A DNA stretch of 50,204 nucleotides from the NCBI GenBank assembly GCA_022511285.1, contig JAFLRW010000001.1:1-50204 (forward strand), written 5' to 3'. A program made the position numbers and the translations under genes. This stretch comes from Duncaniella sp. (lineage in GTDB: Bacteria; Bacteroidota; Bacteroidia; Bacteroidales; Muribaculaceae). Below are positions 32,721 through 40,422 of the stretch, piece after piece (positions within the stretch are counted from its first letter, which is position 1; each line of letters starts with the position of its first letter). Below the pieces are notes generated by a model. The model made no database searches. It saw nothing but the letters and a program-made list of their open reading frames with translations, and was not told where the DNA came from.

Positions 32721-33617
32721 TTATGAGAGGGTGGCGCCTGAGGGGGTGACGCTGAGGGTGGATTTGACTCCGCAGAGCATCGGGATGTTGTGGTCAACGT
32801 GGCCTATGGGCACTCCGAAGGCGATGGGATAGGAGTAGTCGGCGGTGATGCGGGCAATCATTGCTTCCATACTTGGATTGTCACGGTCAGGGGTATAGTC
32901 GGTGAATCGGCCTACTATGAGTCCGCCAAGCGAGCCGAGCACTCCGCTGAGGCGGAGGGTGTAGAGGATTCGCTCCACCTTATATATGGGTTCGGCAATA
33001 TCTTCAATGAATAGAATCGAGCCCGGACGGAATGGAGAAAATGGGGTGGAGAGTAGGCCGGCCGCTACCGCGAGGTTTCCGCCGAGGAGAGGCCCTGAGG
33101 CCGTTCCGGTACGGTTGAGGGAGTGAGAGCCGAGCGATACGGGGCTATTCAGCCCCCGCAGGATGTTGAAAAGCCTTTGGCTGTCGGCATCGCGCCCGGC
33201 GTGGGCAGCGATGTGTTTGCACATAGGAGCGTGGATGCTGGCTATTCCTTTGGAGTTCATTAGAGCGTGTAGGGCTGTAATGTCGGAATAGCCGACTATC
33301 CATTTCGGATCGTCGCGCAGCGGGAGCCGGTTTAGGCGTTCGAGCAGATGGACCGCGCCATAGCCTCCGCGGGAGCAGATTATGGCTCGCGTGTCGGGGT
33401 CGAGGAGTGCCGTTTCAAGGTCGGCATAGCGATTGTCATCTGTGCCGGCGTATGTGCCGTGGCGGTCGAAGGCGTGTTCGGCGGCATAGACGCTCCACCC
33501 CTGAGAGGCGATTACGGGCATCGACTGATATACCACTTGAGGCTTGATAATGCTCGCCGGAGATAGGATGGCCACTCTGTCGCCATGGCGGAGAGGGCGT
33601 GGGATGATGGTTTCCAA
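32721..33617 (-). CDS. LD-carboxypeptidase (peptidase family S66)
   Basis: A 298-residue enzyme of the LdcA/MccF family. GDRVAILSPAS at the start and SRGGYGAVHLLERL are family marks. The catalytic triad is visible: Ser 111 in VGYSDIT, Glu 205 in LFIEDI, His 273 in PIGHVDHN. LdcA removes the terminal D-Ala from tetrapeptides in murein recycling in the cytoplasm. MccF-type relatives cleave microcin C instead. Without a microcin locus nearby, LdcA is favoured. It follows the radical SAM gene by 18 bases in one unit. Confidence 0.9.
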   Translation of the reverse strand: METIIPRPLRHGDRVAILSPASIIKPQVVYQSMPVIASQGWSVYAAEHAFDRHGTYAGTDDNRYADLETALLDPDTRAIICSRGGYGAVHLLERLNRLPLRDDPKWIVGYSDITALHALMNSKGIASIHAPMCKHIAAHAGRDADSQRLFNILRGLNSPVSLGSHSLNRTGTASGPLLGGNLAVAAGLLSTPFSPFRPGSILFIEDIAEPIYKVERILYTLRLSGVLGSLGGLIVGRFTDYTPDRDNPSMEAMIARITADYSYPIAFGVPIGHVDHNIPMLCGVKSTLSVTPSGATLS

Positions 33618-33635
33618 AGTCAGATTCTATGTGCG

Positions 33636-34415
33636 TTAGGCGGTTTCTACCGGTATACCGGTTTCGGCCATGATACGGTTAGCAATGGAGGTCAGCTCCT
33701 CGGCAGGTACTTTCTCAAGGTGTTCGGCAGGAGTCTTGCGGTCGATGGAGTAGAGCATGATGCTTCGAGGCTTGATGGCATTGTAGGCGGCAATGAGTGC
33801 TGAAATTTCAGCGGGGGTGGTGTTGTCGACCTCTTTGCCATCGTGATGTCCGCGCGTCAGTAGGGTCTGCACTATGCATTCTCCTCCGAAGGCGCATAAC
33901 CCGTCGATTATGTTCTCTGCCGATAGAGAGGGTAGGGTGGGGCGGTCGAGGGTTTGGATGGTCGACGTGACGGCGGAGTCAAGTTTGAGGATATTGTTGT
34001 CAACGCTCCTTAGTGCGTCGGCCACCTTGGGCGAGAATATCTTTGTAGAATTGCTGAGCACGCTGACTTTAGCTTGCGGGAAGAATCTGTCGCGGAGCTG
34101 CAGCGTGTCGGTAATGATGTCGGGAAATTCAGGGTGGAGAGTGGGCTCGCCGTTGCCCGAGAAGGTGATAACGTCAAGGGGGGCGCCATTTCGGCTCATT
34201 TCGCTCAGCTTCTCGCGGAGGAGTCGGGCCACTTCGCTCCGAGGCGCGAATCCGGTGGTGCCGGGGCCTTGGGCGTTGAAACCAGCCTCGCAGTAGAGGC
34301 AGTCGAAGGTGCACACCTTACCGTCGTTGGGGGTGAGGTTGATGCCGAGCGACACTCCGAGCCGACGCGAGCGGATGGGCCCGAAGATTGTGGAGTGAAA
34401 TAATACCCTTTGCAT
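33636..34415 (-). CDS. Radical SAM protein, COG0731-like
   Basis: A 259-residue protein. Iron-sulfur cluster motif CTFDCLYC with Cys at 35, 39 and 42 (CxxxCxxC). FGPIRSRRLGVSLGINLTP and FSGNGEPTLHPEF are typical of the small COG0731 radical SAM group related to wyosine biosynthesis enzymes. The exact substrate is unknown. The C-terminal part (KPRSIMLYSIDRKTPAEHLEKV) is also conserved in that group. The start matches the family N-terminus, yet a TACCTTTG -7 box ends only four bases before the ATG, so the mRNA may be leaderless. Confidence 0.88.
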   Translation of the reverse strand: MQRVLFHSTIFGPIRSRRLGVSLGINLTPNDGKVCTFDCLYCEAGFNAQGPGTTGFAPRSEVARLLREKLSEMSRNGAPLDVITFSGNGEPTLHPEFPDIITDTLQLRDRFFPQAKVSVLSNSTKIFSPKVADALRSVDNNILKLDSAVTSTIQTLDRPTLPSLSAENIIDGLCAFGGECIVQTLLTRGHHDGKEVDNTTPAEISALIAAYNAIKPRSIMLYSIDRKTPAEHLEKVPAEELTSIANRIMAETGIPVETA

Positions 34416-34419
34416 AGTG

Positions 34420-34427
34420 CAAAGGTA
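34420..34427 (-). promoter_or_regulatory. -7 box abutting the radical SAM start codon
   Basis: TACCTTTG on the minus strand with a TTTG 23 bases upstream (34451-34454). The box is four bases from the ATG, which would place the transcript start at or next to the start codon. Confidence 0.5.
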
Positions 34428-34522
34428 GTGAAAAAATCAGAAGCCTTTCTCAAAGGAGGAGATTTTTAAATTACTTTTCGCTCTGTATGAGCAGAGTAAT
34501 GTAAGGCTTTAACATCCATTTC

Positions 34523-34554
34523 TTTGATTTCTTCGTTATAATGTTGTAACTTTG
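34523..34554 (+). promoter_or_regulatory. Promoter of the small protein/GNAT pair
   Basis: TTTG (34523-34526), 20 bases, TAACTTTG (34547-34554): exact Bacteroidetes consensus and spacing. It overlaps a possible upstream TTG start at 34552 and so fixes the real start at 34576. Confidence 0.75.
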
Positions 34555-34575
34555 TGTTCTAATATAGAATCTGTT

Positions 34576-34761
34576 ATGGCAATGACAATAAATTCATCCC
34601 CTGTACTTACGGGTGAATCGGCAAGAGCTTTCGTTGAAGAAGCAGAGCGTAATGGCAAACTTCCTACTCCTAATCTGTCACCTGAACGCGAAGCGCAAAT
34701 AGCTGAATTTTTAAAAAAATCTCGCGAGTTCATTTTTCCTCCAAAGGATAAGAAAGAATGA
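34576..34761 (+). CDS. Small antitoxin-like protein paired with GNAT
   Basis: A 61-residue product that begins MAMTINSSPVLTGESARAF and continues with an amphipathic Glu/Lys/Arg helix (SPEREAQIAEFLKKSREFI), ending in a basic KDKKE. It overlaps the acetyltransferase gene by four bases (ATGA), the usual arrangement for co-translated antitoxin-toxin pairs. It is related to the orphan at 29937. It does not resemble the ribbon-helix-helix (DUF1778) antitoxins of known GNAT toxins such as TacT or AtaT, so it could be another antitoxin class. AT-rich compared with the flanking housekeeping genes, which suggests transfer. Function inferred from arrangement only. Confidence 0.75.
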   Translation: MAMTINSSPVLTGESARAFVEEAERNGKLPTPNLSPEREAQIAEFLKKSREFIFPPKDKKE

Positions 34762-35363
34762 CCCAAGATTGTTTTATCCTTGAACGCGATGCTGTGATGC
34801 GGCCTTATACGGCTGATGTTGCAACTTATTGTGTGCCTTTTTCCTGCGAAGACAGCGACCTCGATGAGTTTTTTTCAAAAGATGCTTTTCTTTATGAAAC
34901 CGAATTGCTTGGAAAGACTTATGCGTGGATTAACACCGCTGATCCCTCGAAGATTTTAGGGTTGGTTACTTTGGCTAATGATAGTGTTAAAGCGCAGTTT
35001 ATGGCCGGCTCTGCCAGAAACCGTCTGCAACGGAGCGTTACCAACGCCAAACGTGGTATGAATTATCCTGCTGTCCTTATCGGGCGGTTGGGCGTTTCCT
35101 CTGAGTACAGAGGCAGAGGTCTTCATATCGGCAGTCAGATTCTTGACTTTCTAAAAGGGTGGTTTCGCTCTTTTGACAATAAGACCGGGTGCCGTTTCAT
35201 TGTTGTGGACGCATATAACAACGATAAGACCCTACATTTTTATGAGAAAAACGGTTTCAAACTTTTGTATAAAACCGAACAGGAGGAACGCGCATTTCTT
35301 GACTTATCTCCGGAAGAACCGTTAGAAACCCGCTTTATGTTCTTTGACCTTAAACTCCGATAA
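34758..35363 (+). CDS. GNAT family N-acetyltransferase, probable toxin
   Basis: A 201-residue GNAT. The start region (YCVPFSCEDSDLDEFFSKDAFLYE) and VTLANDSV resemble the long-N-terminus GNATs found in toxin pairs. The acetyl-CoA loop is VSSEYRGRGLHIGSQIL, with RGRGLHIG fitting R/Q-x-x-G-x-G/A. FIVVDAYNNDKTLHFYEKNGF is the conserved C-terminal part, where the Tyr in FYEKNGF is the usual general acid. In TacT/AtaT-type systems such enzymes acetylate the amino group of charged tRNAs and stop translation. Whether this one does is unproven. AT-rich, overlapping the small gene upstream, with nothing else in the unit. Confidence 0.85.
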   Translation: MTQDCFILERDAVMRPYTADVATYCVPFSCEDSDLDEFFSKDAFLYETELLGKTYAWINTADPSKILGLVTLANDSVKAQFMAGSARNRLQRSVTNAKRGMNYPAVLIGRLGVSSEYRGRGLHIGSQILDFLKGWFRSFDNKTGCRFIVVDAYNNDKTLHFYEKNGFKLLYKTEQEERAFLDLSPEEPLETRFMFFDLKLR

Positions 35364-35628
35364 TAATTTTCTTACAGCAGATTGGAAGCTGGCAAAAGTC
35401 TATTTACAAAGATAATACTTTTTTCCGTAGATTACAACTAAACGGCAGTCGATTTCGGGCTTTGAGCGTTGAAAATTTGCGAAAGGATGCACGAGAGCGC
35501 CGGAATATTCGATTCTCAGAGGCTCAAAATTTAGATAAGGCGTTGAGCGATAGGGTGATATGCTTAAAATCGCGGTGTCAATCAATGCTCCAGAAAAAAT
35601 TTGTGTAGCGACTGATTGATATTTTCAC
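35364..35628. other. Intergenic region between the GNAT gene and ybeY
   Basis: 265 bases with no convincing gene. A 61-codon minus frame (35400-35585) exists but has no signal, family or ribosome-site support. A TATCTTTG box on the minus strand (35407-35414) points back into the GNAT gene. Its position just inside the end of that minus frame could mean an antisense transcript or a decayed gene. No tRNA or terminator is recognised. Confidence 0.35.
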
Positions 35629-35636
35629 TAACTTTG
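35629..35636 (+). promoter_or_regulatory. -7 box abutting the ybeY start codon
   Basis: TAACTTTG ends five bases before the ATG at 35642. A TTTG lies 25 bases upstream (35600-35603), longer than the usual spacing. If used, the mRNA would start at or within a base or two of the ATG. Confidence 0.5.
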
Positions 35637-35641
35637 TGGGT

Positions 35642-36091
35642 ATGAATCAGATTCAATGGCTTACTGACGGCGTTGATATGCCGGATATAGACACAGGTTT
35701 GTTGTCGCAGTGGATAGACAGTGTGGCGCAGCGTCATAAGCGCATAGTCGGTCCGCTTGCCTACATTTTTTGTGATGACCGTAGAATCCTTGAAGTAAAC
35801 AGGCAATTTTTGAGCCACGACTATTTTACCGACATTATTACATTCGACTATTCGCGTGGTAGGAGAGTGAGTGGCGATATGTTTATTTCATTAGACACTG
35901 TATCCACCAACGCAGAGATGGTTGGAACTACTTTTCGCCGCGAACTTTACAGGGTGATAATTCACGGAGTGCTCCATCTTTGCGGCATTAACGATAAGGG
36001 CCCGGGAGAAAGGGAGGTTATGGAATCCTTTGAAAATGAGGCACTTGATATGTTTGACAACCTAATATCTTCGTCAGATCATGCGCTTTGA
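35642..36091 (+). CDS. ybeY: Endoribonuclease YbeY (rRNA maturation factor)
   Basis: A 149-residue metal-dependent RNase that takes part in 16S rRNA 3' maturation and ribosome quality control. VNRQFLSHDYFTDIITFDYS and GDMFISLDTV are family motifs. The metal site reads HGVLHLCGIND: the first two His are present and the third of the usual HxxxHxxxxxH pattern is Asp, as I recall for Bacteroidetes relatives. The start MNQIQWLTDGVDMPDI aligns with family N-termini. The upstream GTG at 35636 overlaps the -7 box and is rejected. It overlaps mnmG by 11 bases. Confidence 0.93.
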   Translation: MNQIQWLTDGVDMPDIDTGLLSQWIDSVAQRHKRIVGPLAYIFCDDRRILEVNRQFLSHDYFTDIITFDYSRGRRVSGDMFISLDTVSTNAEMVGTTFRRELYRVIIHGVLHLCGINDKGPGEREVMESFENEALDMFDNLISSSDHAL

Positions 36092-37964
36092 CTATGATGT
36101 AATAGTGGTGGGAGCCGGTCATGCCGGCTGTGAAGCGGCCCACGCATCAGCTACCCTTGGTGCTGATACGCTGCTCATTACAATTGACATGAACAAGATA
36201 GCTCAGATGAGCTGTAATCCTGCCGTCGGCGGCATTGCCAAGGGGCAGATAGTGCGTGAGATTGATGCCCTCGGCGGCATGATGGGGGTGGTGACTGACC
36301 GCTCGTCCATTCAGTTCAGAATGCTGAATCGCTCCAAAGGGCCGGCAATGTGGAGCCCCAGAGCACAGGCCGACCGTATGGTGTTCTCGCTCACGTGGCG
36401 TTCCATCCTTGAGCAGACCCCTCGCCTCTCTATGTGGCAGGATTCAGTGATCTCCCTTGTCATTTCCGATGGCAGAGTTGCCGGGGTTAAAACTGCGCTT
36501 GGAGTTGAGTTTAGAGCTAAGGCGGTGATTCTGACTGCCGGAACCTTCCTTAACGGATTGATGCATATAGGCCCGGTCAAAATAGAGGGAGGTCGAGTTG
36601 CAGAGCCTGCCGCTCATGGTGTGACCGAACAGCTAAAAGATTTAGGCTTTACGACAGATAGAATGAAGACCGGAACGCCTGTGCGTATTGACGGTCGTTC
36701 TGTAGACTTTTCCCTTGCAACTATGCAGGAGGGCGATGACGACGGACATAAATTCTCCTATCTTCCCGGTGTGGAACGAACTTTGCGTCAGCGCCCATGC
36801 TACACCGTATATACCAACGCCGAGACTCATGAAATACTCCGAAAAGGTTTGCCCGACTCGCCTCTCTACAATGGGCAGATTCAGAGTATAGGGCCTCGCT
36901 ATTGTCCAAGTATAGAGACAAAGATAGTCACTTTTGCTGATAAGAGCGAGCATCAGTTGTTTCTCGAGCCGGAAGGGGAATCGACCACCGAGTATTATCT
37001 CAATGGATTCTCATCGTCACTCCCGGTAAATATACAGTTTGAGGCGCTTCAGACCATCCCTGCCTTGCGTGATGTGCAGTTATATCGCCCGGGGTATGCG
37101 ATAGAGTATGACTTTTTTGACCCCACTCAACTGCATCACTCTCTTGAGACCAAGCTCATCCCGGGCCTTTATTTTGCCGGTCAGGTGAATGGCACAACCG
37201 GTTATGAGGAAGCGGCCGGCCAGGGGCTGATAGCTGGAATCAATGCGGCGCTTTCAGTGGTAAAACCCGGCGAGACCTTTACGTTGGCAAGAGATGAAGC
37301 CTATATCGGTGTTTTGATAGACGACCTTGTGACGAAGGGAGTTGATGAGCCGTATAGAATGTTTACTTCACGGGCAGAATATCGCATACTCCTTCGTCAA
37401 GATGATGCCGATATGCGCCTCACTCCCCGCGCGGCTCAAATCGGACTTGCCAAAGCCGACAGAATTACAGCCATGGAGTCGAAGCGCGCCCAACGTGACT
37501 CGCTGATACAATATTTCTCCTCCTGCTCGGTCTCCCCGGGCGATGTAAACCCTTGGCTTGAGAGCATAGGAGAGCAACCGATAAAGCAGAGCGTAAAGCT
37601 CGAATCGTTGCTCCTCAGGCCTGCCGTAACTATTGAGTCTCTGTCGAGCGCTGTCCCGTCGTTCGGGCAGTTCATTGACAATAATATAGAGACACAGCGT
37701 CGACAGGAGATACTCGAAGCAGCGGAGATACTATTAAAGTACCAAGGCTATATAAAGCGCGAGCGCGATAATGCAGCAAAGCTTCATCGCCTCGAGGGGC
37801 TGTCATTGAGAGGCAAGATTGACTACTCAACAATCAAGGCACTATCTACTGAAGCCCGACAGAAGTTGCAACATATAAATCCCGAGACCATTGGCCAGGC
37901 CTCTCGTATTCCCGGCATTTCGCCGGCTGACGTAAACATCCTTCTGCTCCTGCTCGGAAGATGA
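36081..37964 (+). CDS. mnmG: tRNA uridine-5-carboxymethylaminomethyl modification enzyme MnmG (GidA)
   Basis: A 627-residue FAD enzyme that, with MnmE, installs the cmnm5 group on U34 of certain tRNAs. FAD loop VVGAGHAGCEAAHA (9-22), MSCNPAVGGIAKGQIVREID (40s to 60s), GPAMWSPRAQADR, and NGTTGYEEAAGQGLIAGINAA are MnmG signatures. The C-terminal helical domain ends at IPGISPADVNILLLLLGR. Normal length. It overlaps ybeY by 11 bases in another frame. A perfect 16-base palindrome begins 11 bases after its stop. Confidence 0.97.
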   Translation: MRFDYDVIVVGAGHAGCEAAHASATLGADTLLITIDMNKIAQMSCNPAVGGIAKGQIVREIDALGGMMGVVTDRSSIQFRMLNRSKGPAMWSPRAQADRMVFSLTWRSILEQTPRLSMWQDSVISLVISDGRVAGVKTALGVEFRAKAVILTAGTFLNGLMHIGPVKIEGGRVAEPAAHGVTEQLKDLGFTTDRMKTGTPVRIDGRSVDFSLATMQEGDDDGHKFSYLPGVERTLRQRPCYTVYTNAETHEILRKGLPDSPLYNGQIQSIGPRYCPSIETKIVTFADKSEHQLFLEPEGESTTEYYLNGFSSSLPVNIQFEALQTIPALRDVQLYRPGYAIEYDFFDPTQLHHSLETKLIPGLYFAGQVNGTTGYEEAAGQGLIAGINAALSVVKPGETFTLARDEAYIGVLIDDLVTKGVDEPYRMFTSRAEYRILLRQDDADMRLTPRAAQIGLAKADRITAMESKRAQRDSLIQYFSSCSVSPGDVNPWLESIGEQPIKQSVKLESLLLRPAVTIESLSSAVPSFGQFIDNNIETQRRQEILEAAEILLKYQGYIKRERDNAAKLHRLEGLSLRGKIDYSTIKALSTEARQKLQHINPETIGQASRIPGISPADVNILLLLLGR

Positions 37965-37974
37965 TGTTTCCGTG

Positions 37975-37990
37975 TGTTCCACGTGGAACA
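37975..37990. promoter_or_regulatory. parS-like centromere palindrome
   Basis: TGTTCCACGTGGAACA is a perfect 16-base palindrome and matches the near-universal chromosomal parS pattern TGTTNCACGTGNAACA, which ParB binds. In other phyla parS sites cluster near oriC and often near gidA/mnmG. As a hairpin it would have only six pairs and a three-base T run, so terminator function is less likely. I found no second copy in the window. Confidence 0.6.
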
Positions 37991-38041
37991 TTTCACTCTT
38001 AATTAACACAATATCAAAATAATATAAACAAACTGACAGAA

Positions 38042-38560
38042 ATGGAATATCTGAAATCTCGTATTCGTGACGTGATTGATTTCCCGCAAAAAGGAATCGT
38101 CTTTAAAGATCTTACCACATTGTTCAAGGACCCCCGCGGCCTGCATATCATTGGTTGGGACCTCTCCCAGCTCTACCGCGACAAGGGTGTCACAAAAGTG
38201 GTGGGGATAGAGAGCCGCGGCTTCATAGGCGGATCGATTCTTGCCTTCGAACTTGGGGCGGGATTTGTGCCTGTGCGCAAGCCGGGTAAACTTCCAGCCG
38301 ATACAATTCAGGCGTCATACGATAAGGAGTATGGCAAGGATATTATTGAAATTCATCGCGACGCCATCACGGAAGATGATATAGTGGTGCTCCACGATGA
38401 CGTCCTTGCAACGGGTGGCACAATGGCTGCAGCTTACAACCTTGTGAAGCAGATGAACCCCAAGAAAATCTATATCAACTTTATCATAGAGCTCACAGCC
38501 CTCAATGGCCGTGCCACCCTGCCTCAGGATGTCGAGGTGACATCGCTCATCACATATTGA
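38042..38560 (+). CDS. apt: Adenine phosphoribosyltransferase
   Basis: A 172-residue purine-salvage enzyme that converts adenine and PRPP to AMP. IRDVIDFPQKGIVFKDLTTL is the Apt N-terminus. GIESRGFIGGSILAFELGAGFVPVRKPGKLP is typical (read in parts). The PRPP-binding motif is VVLHDDVLATGGTMAAA. Normal length. It sits 77 bases after mnmG, with the palindrome in the gap, and 30 bases before uvrC. No TAnnTTTG box is clear in the gap, so it may be transcribed with mnmG. Confidence 0.96.
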   Translation: MEYLKSRIRDVIDFPQKGIVFKDLTTLFKDPRGLHIIGWDLSQLYRDKGVTKVVGIESRGFIGGSILAFELGAGFVPVRKPGKLPADTIQASYDKEYGKDIIEIHRDAITEDDIVVLHDDVLATGGTMAAAYNLVKQMNPKKIYINFIIELTALNGRATLPQDVEVTSLITY

Positions 38561-38590
38561 GGTTAGCCACAGGAGACCGCACCATCCGCA

Positions 38591-40402
38591 ATGCCTAAAC
38601 ACCGCAAGTCGGCAGCGCTTGAGGAGAAGATTTCGATTCTTCCGGACACCCCCGGAGTCTACACCTATTATGACTCTGAGGGGACGGTGATATATGTGGG
38701 GAAAGCGAAGAATCTCAAGCGGCGGGTTAGCTCCTATTTTAATCGCACACATCAGTCGGTCCGCACCAACCTGCTGGTGCGTGCCATTGCTGATATGAGC
38801 TATATAGTGGTGCCGACGGAGCAGGATGCCCTCAACCTTGAGGCCTCGATGATAAAAACATATCAGCCTCGCTATAATGTGCTTCTCAAGGATGATAAGT
38901 CGTATCCCTGGATAGTGGTTACCAACGAGCCTTATCCGCGAGTGTTTATGACCCGCGAGCGAGTGCGTGATGGCTCAAAATACTATGGTCCGTATGCCGA
39001 TACCGGCTCTGCGCGGGCCACACTTGACCTCATCAGGCATCTCTACCATATCCGCTCCTGCCGGCATCTGATTACGCCCGACTACATAGCCCGCTCCAAA
39101 GGGCGGCTATGTCTGGACTATCACCTGAAGCGCTGCTTGGGGCCTTGTTGCGGCCTTGTCAGTCAGGCGGACTATATGGCGGAAATTGAGAAAGTCAAGA
39201 CCATACTCAAGGGGGATACTTCAGAGCTGCTCCATCACCTACGCTCGGAGATGGACGCCCTCTCAATGGAATTGCGATTTGAGGAAGCGCAGGATATCAA
39301 GACACAATATGAACTCATATCCCGCTATCGCGCCAAGAGTGTCATAGTCTCTCAGACGGTGACAGATGTCGATGTGTTCGGCCTGTATGAAGACGAGAGT
39401 GATGTCTATATCAACTATATGCGTGTGCATAGCGGCGCTGTGGTGCGCAGTGTCACGCTTGAATACCGCCGGAGGCTTGACGAGCCGCCGGCTCAGATGC
39501 TGGCCTATGCAATGACGGAGGTGGCCGAGACCCTCGGAGTGGAGTATGATGAGGTGATAGTGTCTGAGGTGCCTGATGTAGAGATGCCGGGAGTGCGATT
39601 TACTGTGCCCCAGCGGGGAGATAAGGCCAAACTCCTCGATGTGTCGCAGCGCAACGCTCGGCAGCATCACATTGACAAGTTGAAGACGCGAGAGAAGCGA
39701 GACCCCGCTGCGCGCACCGATAGGATACTGGAGCGGATAAAATCAGACTTTCACCTCTCGGAGCTCCCCCGCTGGATAGAGTGTTTCGATAACTCAAACA
39801 TCCAGGGGACAAATCCTGTGGCATCGTGCGTGGTGTTTCGCGATGCCCGGCCCTCAAAGAAAGATTATCGCCACTTCAACATTCGCACAGTAGAAGGCCC
39901 GGATGATTTCGCATCAATGAAAGAGGTGCTCACGCGGCGCTACACACGGTTGCAGGCTGAAGGGAATGGCTTGCCGCAGCTGATAGTGGTCGACGGAGGC
40001 AAAGGGCAACTCTCATCGGCCGTGGAGGCCCTCGATGAGATGGGGCTTCGCGGCACTATAGCTGTTGTCGGCATAGCCAAAAGGCTCGAGGAGATTTACT
40101 TTCCGGGCGACTCCATCCCCCTCTATATCGACAAAAATTCGGAGACGCTCAGAGTGGTACAAGCCCTGCGCGACGAAGCGCATCGCTTCGGCATCACCCA
40201 TCATCGCAATCGGCGCTCAAAGAGCCAGACAGTGTCGGAGCTCGACGGCATCAAAGGTGTGGGCGAACGCACACGCACGGCCTTACTCACTCATTTTAAG
40301 AGCCTTAAGCGTCTGCGCGAGGCCGATATTAATTCCATAGCTGAAGTTGTAGGCCCGTCAAAAGCCTCGATAATATTCTCGGCACTTCACCACGATGATT
40401 AA
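38591..40402 (+). CDS. uvrC: Excinuclease ABC subunit UvrC
   Basis: A 603-residue dual-incision nuclease of nucleotide excision repair. The GIY-YIG domain is at about 15-95 (GVYTYYDSEGTVIYVGKAKN). The Cys cluster SCRHLITPDYI...CLDYHLKRCLGPC follows. The UVR segment MELRFEEAQDIKTQYELI binds UvrB. The RNase H-like C-nuclease begins at IECFDNSNIQGTNPVASCVVF. Helix-hairpin-helix motifs are at the end (LDGIKGVGERTRTALL). Length is normal. Stands alone here with no uvrA or uvrB. Confidence 0.96.
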   Translation: MPKHRKSAALEEKISILPDTPGVYTYYDSEGTVIYVGKAKNLKRRVSSYFNRTHQSVRTNLLVRAIADMSYIVVPTEQDALNLEASMIKTYQPRYNVLLKDDKSYPWIVVTNEPYPRVFMTRERVRDGSKYYGPYADTGSARATLDLIRHLYHIRSCRHLITPDYIARSKGRLCLDYHLKRCLGPCCGLVSQADYMAEIEKVKTILKGDTSELLHHLRSEMDALSMELRFEEAQDIKTQYELISRYRAKSVIVSQTVTDVDVFGLYEDESDVYINYMRVHSGAVVRSVTLEYRRRLDEPPAQMLAYAMTEVAETLGVEYDEVIVSEVPDVEMPGVRFTVPQRGDKAKLLDVSQRNARQHHIDKLKTREKRDPAARTDRILERIKSDFHLSELPRWIECFDNSNIQGTNPVASCVVFRDARPSKKDYRHFNIRTVEGPDDFASMKEVLTRRYTRLQAEGNGLPQLIVVDGGKGQLSSAVEALDEMGLRGTIAVVGIAKRLEEIYFPGDSIPLYIDKNSETLRVVQALRDEAHRFGITHHRNRRSKSQTVSELDGIKGVGERTRTALLTHFKSLKRLREADINSIAEVVGPSKASIIFSALHHDD

Positions 40403-40422
40403 ATTGAATAGAAATTTGTTTT

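Noticed and set aside
37975..37990. The palindrome as a terminator of mnmG
   Set aside because: The hairpin would have only six pairs with an ACGT loop and a T run of three. The exact match to the parS pattern explains it better.
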